A DNA stretch of 43,870 bases from positions 1 to 43,870 of the forward strand of contig JARULA010000015.1 in the NCBI GenBank assembly GCA_029688995.1, in the 5' to 3' direction. The position numbers and the translations under genes were made by a program. The notes under the pieces were generated by a model. The model worked only from the letters and a program-made list of their open reading frames with translations, was not told the DNA's origin and did no database searches. The stretch comes from Marinilabiliaceae bacterium ANBcel2. GTDB taxonomy: Bacteria; Bacteroidota; Bacteroidia; Bacteroidales; Marinilabiliaceae. Shown here in pieces: positions 1 through 9,023 of this stretch (position 1 is its first letter; each line of letters begins with the position of its first letter).

Positions 1-102
1 AGTCACGATAACTGATTTTATATTAACCAAACCTGCGGTTTGGGCGTAATTTTCACTGGTTGTCTTATAATTGATATTATGATAAATAATATTTATTTAA
101 AG

Positions 103-134
103 AAAAAAGCGCACAGATTATAATTTCTGTGCGC
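103..134 (-). terminator. Intrinsic terminator of the gyrA-TPR unit
   Basis: A perfect 9-bp stem (109-117 with 126-134, GCGCACAGA/TCTGTGCGC) with an 8-nt loop. On the minus strand it is followed by a T-run (A-run at 103-108 on the plus strand). It lies about 30 nt past the stop codon of the TPR gene, as expected for a Rho-independent terminator. Confidence 0.85.
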
Positions 135-165
135 CTATCTTCGATTCTAAAAAATTCCTGAAAAA

Positions 166-1395
166 TTATTCTACAGGCATATCATCAACACCATTAGCTG
201 GCGGAGCATCTCTAAGTTCCTGTAATTTTTGATCAGCTTCGTTATACTTATCCATCATATCAAATCTATAGTACAAATTACGAAGTGTCTCCAAAACCAT
301 TGGTTCCTCAGGATTTACCTCATGGGCTTTTTCTATATATGGAAGTGCCTTCTCAAACTCTTTCATAGCCTCATCTCTTGCAGCTTCATAATCAGCCTGA
401 TCGGTCATCTCATTAGCTTCCATCATACCGTCAGCTCCTCTATTAAAATAGATAACACCTATATTAAGAAGTGCATCAAAAAATTCCGGGTCAATTTCCA
501 ATGCATTTTGATAAGATTCTATAGCTTTATCATAATCTTCATTTTCATCATGAAGAACTCCCATAGCATTATGGAATGTATAATTATCAGGCTCTTGTGC
601 TAATGCCTCTTCGAGATATTTTAAGGCTTCATCATTTTGCTCGGTTTGAAGATAATAGTTAATCATAGTAGTTAATATCCTCTCATCCTCGGGGAACTTC
701 TCAAAACCACGCTGAAGATTGGGTGCAATTTTAGCACTATCACCAGTATTTTCATATACTTCATGAAGTAACAAAACCGGATCACCCTCTTCATAGCCTA
801 ACTCAATAGCCTGCTTGAAATACTTCTCAGCTCTATCCCATTGTTCACTTCTGCTTGCCGAAATAGCAGTGTAATAGATAAATACAGAATCGGCCGGGAG
901 GTCATCCTCTTCATAGATTGGTAGCTTGTTAAGCTTTATTACACTTTCAAATAGATCTGCGGCCAGCTCAAATCTGTTTTCATTAAAAGCTTCAATTCCT
1001 GCATTCTGAAGCTCAGGCTCGAACATAGTAATTGACAACTTAATTTCTCTTTCAAATCTTCCTGGACCAGCAGTAAAAATTCTGGCGAAAAATCCCTTAT
1101 CCTCATCCTCTTCAAGATCAAATTCAACAGCCTTTTTGTAATATTCTACCGCATCCAAAATTCTTTCATATCCTGCCCCTTGTGCATACTCTGCAGTAGC
1201 AAGCTCCGCAGCAACGACATAAGTTCTGGGCCAGTCCATGGTTCGATTATGCTCAAATGCATCTTCAAGACGCTCTTTTGCTCCCTGCAAATCACCGTTA
1301 TCAATTAAAGCAGAGGCAGCTGCCACGCGTCCTCTTTGCGCATAAATTGTTGATACAGCAAGAAATAATACAAATAATAAAAGTAATCTTTTCAT
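166..1395 (-). CDS. Exported tetratricopeptide-repeat protein downstream of gyrA
   Basis: A 409-residue protein starting at the ATG at 1395. The open frame extends 12 codons further upstream, but only from 1395 does a clean signal peptide result (basic start MKR, a leucine-rich core, cleavage near YAQ). The mature part is made of TPR helices; the clearest are the region with NDEALKYLEEALAQEPDNY and the next one with YDKAIESYQNALEIDPEFF. It is strongly acidic. TPR proteins are protein-binding scaffolds, and the partner is not shown by the sequence. It lies 76 nt downstream of gyrA on the same strand and is closed by a terminator at 103-134. A -7-like box between the two genes may give it its own transcript. 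It is probably periplasmic, of unknown specific role. A second, smaller TPR protein with a similar C-terminal block is encoded at 6923-7564. Confidence 0.88.
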   Translation of the reverse strand: MKRLLLLFVLFLAVSTIYAQRGRVAAASALIDNGDLQGAKERLEDAFEHNRTMDWPRTYVVAAELATAEYAQGAGYERILDAVEYYKKAVEFDLEEDEDKGFFARIFTAGPGRFEREIKLSITMFEPELQNAGIEAFNENRFELAADLFESVIKLNKLPIYEEDDLPADSVFIYYTAISASRSEQWDRAEKYFKQAIELGYEEGDPVLLLHEVYENTGDSAKIAPNLQRGFEKFPEDERILTTMINYYLQTEQNDEALKYLEEALAQEPDNYTFHNAMGVLHDENEDYDKAIESYQNALEIDPEFFDALLNIGVIYFNRGADGMMEANEMTDQADYEAARDEAMKEFEKALPYIEKAHEVNPEEPMVLETLRNLYYRFDMMDKYNEADQKLQELRDAPPANGVDDMPVE

Positions 1396-1428
1396 TGTGT
1401 TAATTTTTGTTTGTTGTTTTTTCCAATT

Positions 1429-1436
1429 CAAATTTA
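1429..1436 (-). promoter_or_regulatory. Possible -7 element for the TPR gene
   Basis: TAAATTTG on the minus strand matches the Bacteroidota -7 consensus TAnnTTTG and sits 33 bp before the chosen start codon. No TTG at the expected 19-21 bp spacing was found upstream, so this is only a candidate. Confidence 0.35.
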
Positions 1437-1471
1437 AAATTAATTATTACCAATAACTTTATCAATAATAA

Positions 1472-4018
1472 TTACTCCTTTTCATCATTATCATCAGAAT
1501 CATTATCGTTATTTATATCACCGGGTTCTATAAGTTTATCAGCACTGTTTTCAATAATTTGATCTTTTACATCATCTGCTAAAACTTTAGTAACTGATGC
1601 AATTTCATCCTGTTTCTTATCCAGATTGATAAACTTAACTCCCTGAGTAGCTCTACCTGTAACTCTAACATCAGCAACCGATAATCTAATAGTGATTCCT
1701 GATTTGTTTATAATCATTAAATCATTTTCATTAGTAACATTTTTAATTGTGGTCAAAACTCCGGTTTTTTCAGATATTTTCATAGTCTTCACTCCTTTTC
1801 CACCTCGATTGGTAACCCTGTAATCTTCCATTTTGGATCGTTTACCAAATCCTTTTTCAGAGACAACTAAAATATCATCCTCTTTATTTTTCACACAAAC
1901 CATGCCAGCTACTTCATCTTTGCTATGATCGATAGTGATACCTTTTACTCCTCTACCGGTACGACCTATACATCTAACAGCACTCTCATTAAATCTTATG
2001 GCTCTACCCGATTTTGTAGCAATTATGATTTCATTATCACCATTTGTTAAGCGCGCCTGCAACAGCTCATCATCCTCATCAATTGTTATGGCATTAACAC
2101 CATTCTGTCTTGGTCGTGAATATTCCGACAGTAATGATTTTTTTACAATTCCTTTTTTAGTTCCCATTACAATATAATGAGAGGTTGTAAAATCAACATC
2201 ATCCTGCAATCTCTTAACTCTAATATAAGCCTTAACAGTATCATCAGGATCGATATTCAAAATGTTTTGAATGGCTCTCCCTTTAGAGTTTTTGTTGCCT
2301 TCAGGAATTTCATATACTTTCAGCCAAAAGCAGCGACCTTTCTTTGTAAAGAAAATAAGAGTGTTATGCATAGATGCAGGATAAATATGTTCTATAAAAT
2401 CCTGATCTCTCATTGTAGTTCCTTTTGAACCAACTCCTCCCCTGTGTTGACGCTTAAACTCTGTTAATGGTGTTCTCTTAATATAGCCTAAATGAGATAT
2501 TGTAATAATCATCTCATCATCTGCATAAAAATCTTCGGGATTAAACTCTTCAGATGAATAGACTATCTCGGTTCTTCTTTCATCATCATATTTACTTTTA
2601 ACCTCAAGCAGCTCATCTTTTATAATGGCCATTCTCAACTCCACTTTTTCAAGAATCTCCTTATATTTAGCAATCTCTTTTAAAAGATCCTCATACTCTG
2701 CCCGTAACTTATCCTGCTCTAATCCTGTAAGCTGTCTTAAACGCATCTCAACAATAGCTCTTGATTGAGTCTCGGTAAGTTCAAACCTGTCAATAAGATT
2801 TTGACGCGCCTCATCAGGTGTTTTAGCAGCTCTGATAATTTTTATTACTTCATCTATATTATCACTGGCAATTATTAACCCCTCTAATATATGAGCTCGT
2901 TTTTCTGCTTGATTTAGAAGATACTGAGTCCTTCTTGTGACAACATCATGTCGATGATTCACAAAATTGCCTATAATATCTTTTAAGTTCAATAACTGAG
3001 GACGACCTTTTACAAGAGCAATACTATTAACTCCAAATGATGATTGTAAAGCTGTATATTTATATAGATGATTTAAAACGACATTTGCAATTGCATCGCG
3101 TTTAAGATCTATCACAATACGCATTCCATCTCTATCCGATTCATCATTTACATTAGAAATACCATCAATTTTTTTATCATTAACAAGATCTGCTATCTTA
3201 ATAATAAGTTCAGCCTTGTTAACCAAATAAGGAATCTCTGTTATAATAATTTTCTCGCGTCCGTTTGAATCTGTTTCAACATCGGTTTTAGCTCTTATAA
3301 CAACCCTGCCCTTACCTGTTGCATAAGCATCTTTAACACCCTTATAACCATAAATTGATCCGCCGGTTGGGAAATCTGGTGCTTTTATCTCTTTAACAAG
3401 CTCTTCAATCTCAATTTCAGGATTATCTATATATGAAACTATTGCATTAACAGTATCTCCTAAATTGTGAGGAGGCATATTAGTAGCCATCCCAACAGCA
3501 ATACCCGAGGAGCCATTAATTAATAAAAGAGGAATTCTGGTTGGTAAAACTTCGGGCTCTTTTAAAGTATCATCAAAATTCAACTGAAAATCAACAGTAT
3601 CTTTGTCTAAATCAAGAAGAGCTTCTTCAGCTATTTTTTGAAGGCGTGCCTCGGTATAACGCATAGCAGCCGGACTGTCACCATCGACCGAACCAAAGTT
3701 TCCTTGTCCGTCAACTAATCGATACCTCATTGACCATGGCTGAGCCATACGAACCATAGCGTGATAAACAGATGAATCGCCATGCGGATGATACTTACCA
3801 AGCACCTCTCCTACAATACGGGCTGATTTTTTATATGGTTTTCCCGATGAAATACCCAATTCATTCATGCCGAATAAAACACGACGATGAACAGGTTTTA
3901 AACCATCACGAACATCTGGTAATGCTCTGGAAACAATAACCGACATTGAATAATCAATATATGCCGATTTCATCTCCTCTTCAATGTTAATTTTAATTAT
4001 TCTATCTCCATCAATCAT
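1472..4018 (-). CDS. gyrA: DNA gyrase subunit A
   Basis: An 848-residue GyrA, the breakage-reunion subunit of gyrase, which introduces negative supercoils with GyrB. The N-terminal winged-helix region holds the quinolone-resistance region ([16 protein letters not shown], about residues 74-89) and the catalytic tyrosine 121 in [10 protein letters not shown] long coiled-coil arm follows, then six C-terminal beta-pinwheel blades (about residues 500-800) and an acidic Asp/Asn/Glu tail. The Ser equivalent to E. coli Ser83 is kept (Ser82), but the position equivalent to Asp87 is His86. The GyrA box reads QHRGGVG rather than the canonical QRRGGKG-type sequence. Presence of a GyrA box and the overall length favour gyrase over ParC. 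It is transcribed away from clpC and leads into the TPR gene. A terminator-like hairpin lies in its leader (4052-4076). Confidence 0.97.
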   Translation of the reverse strand: MIDGDRIIKINIEEEMKSAYIDYSMSVIVSRALPDVRDGLKPVHRRVLFGMNELGISSGKPYKKSARIVGEVLGKYHPHGDSSVYHAMVRMAQPWSMRYRLVDGQGNFGSVDGDSPAAMRYTEARLQKIAEEALLDLDKDTVDFQLNFDDTLKEPEVLPTRIPLLLINGSSGIAVGMATNMPPHNLGDTVNAIVSYIDNPEIEIEELVKEIKAPDFPTGGSIYGYKGVKDAYATGKGRVVIRAKTDVETDSNGREKIIITEIPYLVNKAELIIKIADLVNDKKIDGISNVNDESDRDGMRIVIDLKRDAIANVVLNHLYKYTALQSSFGVNSIALVKGRPQLLNLKDIIGNFVNHRHDVVTRRTQYLLNQAEKRAHILEGLIIASDNIDEVIKIIRAAKTPDEARQNLIDRFELTETQSRAIVEMRLRQLTGLEQDKLRAEYEDLLKEIAKYKEILEKVELRMAIIKDELLEVKSKYDDERRTEIVYSSEEFNPEDFYADDEMIITISHLGYIKRTPLTEFKRQHRGGVGSKGTTMRDQDFIEHIYPASMHNTLIFFTKKGRCFWLKVYEIPEGNKNSKGRAIQNILNIDPDDTVKAYIRVKRLQDDVDFTTSHYIVMGTKKGIVKKSLLSEYSRPRQNGVNAITIDEDDELLQARLTNGDNEIIIATKSGRAIRFNESAVRCIGRTGRGVKGITIDHSKDEVAGMVCVKNKEDDILVVSEKGFGKRSKMEDYRVTNRGGKGVKTMKISEKTGVLTTIKNVTNENDLMIINKSGITIRLSVADVRVTGRATQGVKFINLDKKQDEIASVTKVLADDVKDQIIENSADKLIEPGDINNDNDSDDNDEKE

Positions 4019-4051
4019 TTAATTGAAACTTTAAGATGAGTCTGAAACACA

Positions 4052-4076
4052 AAAAAGGCCTGAAAAAAGCCTTTTT
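4052..4076. promoter_or_regulatory. Terminator-like hairpin between gyrA and clpC
   Basis: An 8-bp stem AAAAAGGC/GCCTTTTT (4052-4059 with 4069-4076) with a 9-nt loop. It starts 33 bp upstream of the gyrA start codon, between two divergent genes where no transcript is expected to end. It could be an attenuator in the gyrA leader or a block to read-through. The function is inferred only. Confidence 0.45.
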
Positions 4077-4196
4077 CAAACCATAAAAATAGTCATAAAT
4101 AATTTAATCAGAAAATTTGTTATCGCTGATTTTATCAACAATAACACTTTATACGACTTATTAATTATGTTGCTGTGATAATTGCTTAAATTATAC

Positions 4197-4204
4197 TATT
4201 TTTG
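4197..4204 (+). promoter_or_regulatory. Candidate -7 element of the clpC promoter
   Basis: TATTTTTG fits TAnnTTTG and ends 23 bp before the clpC ATG, giving a short leader. The nearest upstream TTG with a plausible position is about 24 bp away (4170-4172), longer than usual. Confidence 0.45.
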
Positions 4205-4227
4205 AGAAAAATTGAAAGGGAAAATTT

Positions 4228-6801
4228 ATGGAGTTACATTATTCACAAGAAGTGAAAGAAGTGATATCCTTGAGTAAGGATGAAGCCCTTAAAACAGGCA
4301 ATCATTTTATTGCTCCGGAACATTTATTATTAGGAATATTATCTTACAACGAAGGAAAAGCAATAGAGGTTTTAAAACATTTAAATGTAAATATTGTTAC
4401 ATTAAAAGAGTTTACCGAAAAAAAAATTACAAGTAGTTTACCTCCATTAAAGATGGATAATATACCTCTCTTAAAATCAACAGAGAGAATTTTAAAAATG
4501 GTTCTTTTGGAGGCACGTTTTTTTAAATCAAAAAAAGCAAATACAATTCATTTGTTACTTGCATTAATTAAAAATGAAGAGGAGTCAACCGCAAAGATTA
4601 TGGAACAGTTCGATATAAAATATGAAAAGCTTAAATTAATGCTTAATAAGGAGACTCCAACAAACCGTTCACAAATGCCTGAAGATGATGATCAGGATAA
4701 TCCTTTTGGATCTGGAGGTGGCGGAGGAGGCTCTGAAGGGCCGAAACAGACCGGTGGTAAAAGTAGCAGTGATACACCTGTACTGGACAATTTTGGTATT
4801 GATATAACAAAAGCTGCTGAAGAGGGACGTTTAGATCCCATTGTAGGCAGAGAGAGGGAGATTGAACGGCTGGCTCAAATTTTAAGTCGTCGAAAAAAGA
4901 ATAATCCTATTTTAATAGGTGAACCAGGAGTTGGTAAATCTGCAATAGCCGAAGGCCTGGCTCTTAGAATCATTGATCGTAAAGTATCAAGGGTTCTATT
5001 TGGTAAAAGAGTTGTAACACTCGATTTGGCATCGATTGTAGCAGGTACAAAATATCGTGGACAGTTTGAGGAGCGCATAAAAGCGATCTTAAATGAACTT
5101 GCCAAAAACCCTGATATTATTCTGTTTATAGATGAAATTCACACCATTGTTGGAGCCGGTGGCGCTACCGGATCACTTGATGCCGCAAACATGTTAAAAC
5201 CGGCACTAGCCCGCGGCGAAATTCAATGTATAGGTGCAACTACTCTGGATGAATATCGTCAACATATCGAAAAAGATGGTGCATTAGAAAGAAGGTTTCA
5301 AAAGGTAATGATTGAACCAACTTCACCTGACGAAACAATGGAGATATTAAATAATATAAAACCAAAATATGAAGATCACCATAATGTGAACTATACCGAA
5401 GAGGCAATTGATGCTTGCGTTAAATTAACCGAACGGTATATTTCTGACAGACATCTTCCCGATAAAGCAATTGATGCTTTAGATGAAGCCGGATCAAGAG
5501 TTCATATCTCTAACATTGTAGTGCCCGACTCAATTCTCAAACTTGAGGAGACCATCGAAGAGACAAAAACAAAAAAGATAGATGCTGTTAAATCTCAAAA
5601 TTTCGAATTGGCAGCAAGCTTTAGGGATAATGAGAAAAATTTAATAGAAGAGTTAGAGAAGTCTAAAAAGAAGTGGGAAGAAGAATTACAAAAACATCGT
5701 GAAACAGTAGATGATGAAAAAGTTGCTGAAGTTGTAGCAATGATGACAGGAATTCCTGTTCAAAGAATTGCACAGGCGGAAGGAGCAAGACTTCTTCAAA
5801 TGGGCAATGAGCTTAAGGGAAAAGTTATTGGTCAGGAAGAAGCTATTATTAAAATTGTAAAAGCTATACAACGTAACCGGGCTGGATTAAAAGATCCTAA
5901 TCGTCCCATAGGTTCATTTGTTTTTCTTGGACCAACAGGTGTGGGAAAAACACATTTAGCAAAAATTTTAGCTAAATATCTTTTTGATACTACCGATGCG
6001 CTCATTAGAATTGATATGAGTGAATATATGGAAAAATTTAGTGTTTCAAGATTAGTTGGAGCACCTCCGGGCTACATAGGATACGAAGAGGGAGGACAAT
6101 TAACCGAGAAAGTTCGTCGACGTCCCTACTCTGTTGTTCTATTAGATGAAATTGAAAAAGCGCATCCGGATGTTTTTCACCTAATGTTACAGGTATTAGA
6201 TGAAGGGCGTTTAACAGATAGCTTAGGAAGGCGTGTTGATTTTAAAAACACCATTATCATTATGACCTCCAACATTGGAACTCGCGAATTAAAGGATTTC
6301 GGACGAGGAATTGGTTTTGCTGCACCTGGAGAAAGTGATGGTGATTATTCAAAAAGTATAATTGAAAAGGCTCTAAAAAAAGCTTTTGCACCTGAGTTTT
6401 TAAACAGAATTGATGATGTGGTTATCTTTAATAATCTCAAGGAAGAGGATATTCACAGCATTATAGATATAGAGTTAAAAGGACTATATGAAAGGGTTGA
6501 ATCTCTAGGATATAAATTAGACCTCACAACAGAAGCAAAAAAATTTATAGCTTCAAAAGGTTACGATGTACAATATGGTGCAAGACCTTTAAAGCGTGCG
6601 ATTCAAAAATATCTTGAAGATGAGATGGCAGAAGTTATAATTGAAGCATCAATTGCAGAGGGAGATAAAATAAAGGTGGATTTTGATAAGAAGAGCAATA
6701 AAATCGTTACCCAAATAAAAAAAGGGAGCAACAGTAAATCTACAACTAAAAAGAAATCACCAACCGACTCCCCCGACACTAATGAAGTTAGTAAAAATTG
6801 A
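4228..6801 (+). CDS. clpC: ClpC-type AAA+ unfoldase (Clp protease ATPase subunit)
   Basis: An 857-residue Hsp100 protein that unfolds substrates and feeds them to ClpP. An N-terminal double Clp_N repeat (about 1-145) is followed by a glycine-rich linker (around 160-180). The first AAA+ module has Walker A GEPGVGKS near residue 231 and Walker B ILFIDEIH. A UVR-like segment in the middle region (around 447-482, with QNFELAASFRDNEKNL) and the short middle domain identify ClpC rather than ClpA or ClpB. The second AAA+ module has Walker A GPTGVGKT near 568, Walker B VVLLDEIEKA and sensor 2 GARPLKRAI. A GIGF loop near residue 700 fits the ClpP-docking tripeptide. The C-terminus is a Lys/Ser/Thr-rich tail of about 30 residues. 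It is divergent from gyrA and ends at a strong bidirectional terminator. No clpP or mcsA/B lies in the window. Confidence 0.95.
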   Translation: MELHYSQEVKEVISLSKDEALKTGNHFIAPEHLLLGILSYNEGKAIEVLKHLNVNIVTLKEFTEKKITSSLPPLKMDNIPLLKSTERILKMVLLEARFFKSKKANTIHLLLALIKNEEESTAKIMEQFDIKYEKLKLMLNKETPTNRSQMPEDDDQDNPFGSGGGGGGSEGPKQTGGKSSSDTPVLDNFGIDITKAAEEGRLDPIVGREREIERLAQILSRRKKNNPILIGEPGVGKSAIAEGLALRIIDRKVSRVLFGKRVVTLDLASIVAGTKYRGQFEERIKAILNELAKNPDIILFIDEIHTIVGAGGATGSLDAANMLKPALARGEIQCIGATTLDEYRQHIEKDGALERRFQKVMIEPTSPDETMEILNNIKPKYEDHHNVNYTEEAIDACVKLTERYISDRHLPDKAIDALDEAGSRVHISNIVVPDSILKLEETIEETKTKKIDAVKSQNFELAASFRDNEKNLIEELEKSKKKWEEELQKHRETVDDEKVAEVVAMMTGIPVQRIAQAEGARLLQMGNELKGKVIGQEEAIIKIVKAIQRNRAGLKDPNRPIGSFVFLGPTGVGKTHLAKILAKYLFDTTDALIRIDMSEYMEKFSVSRLVGAPPGYIGYEEGGQLTEKVRRRPYSVVLLDEIEKAHPDVFHLMLQVLDEGRLTDSLGRRVDFKNTIIIMTSNIGTRELKDFGRGIGFAAPGESDGDYSKSIIEKALKKAFAPEFLNRIDDVVIFNNLKEEDIHSIIDIELKGLYERVESLGYKLDLTTEAKKFIASKGYDVQYGARPLKRAIQKYLEDEMAEVIIEASIAEGDKIKVDFDKKSNKIVTQIKKGSNSKSTTKKKSPTDSPDTNEVSKN

Positions 6802-6831
6802 TACTGGATTGAGTAAAACTTAATAGTAATT

Positions 6832-6875
6832 AAAAAAATAGGAGGAAAATAAAATAGTTTTCCTCCTATTTTTTT
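6832..6875. terminator. Bidirectional terminator between clpC and the TPR gene
   Basis: An 18-bp stem built from an A-run plus TAGGAGGAAAA (6832-6849) and its complement with a T-run (6858-6875), with an 8-nt loop. Both strands end in T-runs, so it can serve clpC from the left and the convergent TPR gene from the right. Confidence 0.9.
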
Positions 6876-6922
6876 CTCCTCCTACTTAATTGAAATCAGA
6901 TAGATAAATAAATCAGTCAATT

Positions 6923-7564
6923 CTACTCTAAACGACTATTAATCTCTTGCATAGATGCTTGAGCATTACTATTATTTGGATCTACCTCAAGAACCTTTTC
7001 GAACCATGGTTTAGCCTTTTTAAATTCTTCATTAGCTCTGGCCTCTATTTCATCATACTCTGATGGGTCTGCATTTTCAGCAGTAGCCAAAATTTCTGAT
7101 GCGCGATTAAATGGCTCGGCTCCTTTTTTCAAATAGTAATTTGTAAGCAACCTTCTCATATGACCGGCAACTGAACTGGTTTCATAATCTTCAAGAGCTT
7201 GTAATAAAACCTCTTCCATCTCCTCTTCACGCCCAAGTCTGTTTAAAGATGCAGCTATGTAATAAGTAGAAAAATCGGCACGATAACCTAAATCTGCTGC
7301 CATTGAATAATATTCAAAAGCTTTTTCAAACTGGTTATCTCTTCTTGCACAGGTAGCCATATTAAAAACCATTACCGGATCTACCTCTTCATCATCAGGC
7401 TGAGCCTCTAATGATTGTTCATATAGATCTAATGCGTCGGCATAATTATTTTCTCTTAATGCTTCATTACCCTCATTGCGCAGCTGAGCATGATTTACAT
7501 CCTGCGCTAAAACTCCTCCGATTGCAAACATTACAAATCCTGCAACAACTAATAATTTCCTCAT
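6923..7564 (-). CDS. Exported tetratricopeptide-repeat protein
   Basis: A 213-residue protein with a signal peptide (MRKLLVV, hydrophobic core, cleavage near VLAQ), then acidic TPR helices (for example NYADALDLYEQSLEAQPDD). Its C-terminal block (EFKKAKPWFEKVLEVDPNNS) resembles the C-terminal part of the larger TPR protein at 166-1395 (MKEFEKALPYIEKAHEVNPEEP). Together they flank gyrA-clpC, so the two may be distant paralogues. It is convergent with clpC and shares the terminator at 6832-6875. It is likely periplasmic; no enzymatic motif is visible and the specific role is unknown. Confidence 0.85.
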   Translation of the reverse strand: MRKLLVVAGFVMFAIGGVLAQDVNHAQLRNEGNEALRENNYADALDLYEQSLEAQPDDEEVDPVMVFNMATCARRDNQFEKAFEYYSMAADLGYRADFSTYYIAASLNRLGREEEMEEVLLQALEDYETSSVAGHMRRLLTNYYLKKGAEPFNRASEILATAENADPSEYDEIEARANEEFKKAKPWFEKVLEVDPNNSNAQASMQEINSRLE

Positions 7565-7637
7565 AACAGCAATTTTTTTATTAATTCCGAATTAATTAAT
7601 ATTTATAAATACAACACTAAAATTTAAAAAAACTTTA

Positions 7638-7645
7638 CAAAAGTA
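7638..7645 (-). promoter_or_regulatory. Candidate -7 element for the TPR gene at 6923-7564
   Basis: TACTTTTG on the minus strand matches TAnnTTTG and lies 73 bp upstream of the start codon in an AT-rich gap. No good TTG box was seen at the usual spacing. Confidence 0.4.
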
Positions 7646-7710
7646 GCACTTTTCAAATAATGTAAAAATAATTACTAAACTTTAAAAATATATTAATTTT
7701 AAAGCAATCA

Positions 7711-9015
7711 TTATGCCAAATTCTCAATTATTTTTTTAAAACTGCTATACTCCGATTTCATTACCTCCCCTTTATTAGCTTGATTCAGTTCAAAATCAAC
7801 TTCATAACCCGACTTTTTTAATGCGCCGGGCAATATATCTTCTATCACTTCACTAAACTTAAACGGGTGTGCTGTGGAGACAAAAAAACCGGTTTCCTTA
7901 TCAGACAGTGTACGTTTCAAAATATTATATGCCGATGCCGAATGCGGATCCATAAGATACTCTCTCTCTTTATAACACTTAACAATTGTATCCTTTATCT
8001 CATTATCAGTTACTGATGCCGAGAATAAAGAGTCTTTAATAAGAGCCAAACTATTGTTATATAATTGATACATTCTGGGGAAATTGCTTGGATCTCCAAC
8101 ATCCATAGCATTGGCTATTGTCATAATGGTTTCATGTGGAGAATACACTCCATCAAGTAAAAATCGAGGTACAACATCATTTTCATTTGTAGCTGCAACA
8201 AATCGCTTCACCGGCATTCCCATCTGCGCACCAATCATAGCAGCTGTTATGTTTCCAAAATTTCCACTTGGAACTGTTATAACAGGTGCATCATAAATGT
8301 TACTATTTCGTAATTGCGCTATCGCATAAAAATAATATACCATTTGAGGTAACAATCTGCCAATATTAATAGAGTTAGCAGAAGTCATATATATTTGTTC
8401 TCGTAACTCTGAATCATTAAATGCTTCTTTAACAAGACGCTGACAATCATCAAAACTCCCATCAACAGCAATTGCATGTACATTATCTCCCGGTCCGGCT
8501 ATCTGATACTCCTGGTACGGACTGATTTTTCCCTTTGGATATAGCACTACAACTTCGATACCGGGCACACGATGAAACCCATTAGCAACTGCTCCACCGG
8601 TATCTCCCGAAGTTGCAGTTAAAACCATCAACTTTCTCTTCTCACCTTTATTGAAATAACCTAAAAGACGGGATAAAAAGCGAGCCCCTACATCTTTAAA
8701 AGCCAGAGTTGGCCCATGAAAAAGTTCAAGAGAAAAAAGATTATATTCTAACTCTTTTAAAGGAATTTTAAAATTAAAAGTTTCATCAACTATACGTTTA
8801 AATTCATCAGAAGGAACTTCCTGATCAACATAAAGTTTAAGGATATCATAAGCTATTTCATTCAAATCTTTTAAATGAAAATTGTTTATAAAATTATTTG
8901 AAAGAATCGGAATCTTTTCGGGCATAAAAAGGGATCCATCAGGAGCAAGCCCCTTAAAAACCGCCTCCTTAAGGGTGAAACTATTTTCACTGTTTTTTAA
9001 ACTTATATATTTCAT
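7711..9015 (-). CDS. thrC: Threonine synthase
   Basis: A 434-residue PLP enzyme that converts O-phosphohomoserine to threonine. The N-terminus (MKYISLKNSENSFTLKEAV) and the LFHGPTLAFKDVGARF motif, with the PLP-binding Lys107, are typical of the longer (E. coli-like) threonine synthase class. The phosphate/PLP loop TATSGDTGGAVANGF follows. The length matches the family. The gene starts 8 nt after the predicted homoserine kinase, so the two form an operon for the last two steps of threonine synthesis. The aspartokinase/homoserine dehydrogenase gene (thrA) that often precedes them is not here. Confidence 0.95.
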   Translation of the reverse strand: MKYISLKNSENSFTLKEAVFKGLAPDGSLFMPEKIPILSNNFINNFHLKDLNEIAYDILKLYVDQEVPSDEFKRIVDETFNFKIPLKELEYNLFSLELFHGPTLAFKDVGARFLSRLLGYFNKGEKRKLMVLTATSGDTGGAVANGFHRVPGIEVVVLYPKGKISPYQEYQIAGPGDNVHAIAVDGSFDDCQRLVKEAFNDSELREQIYMTSANSINIGRLLPQMVYYFYAIAQLRNSNIYDAPVITVPSGNFGNITAAMIGAQMGMPVKRFVAATNENDVVPRFLLDGVYSPHETIMTIANAMDVGDPSNFPRMYQLYNNSLALIKDSLFSASVTDNEIKDTIVKCYKEREYLMDPHSASAYNILKRTLSDKETGFFVSTAHPFKFSEVIEDILPGALKKSGYEVDFELNQANKGEVMKSEYSSFKKIIENLA

Positions 9016-9023
9016 AATAGTTA

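Noticed and set aside
229-603. A 124-codon plus-strand frame opposite the first TPR gene
   Set aside because: It is antisense to clear TPR helices and its composition is that of a shadow frame.
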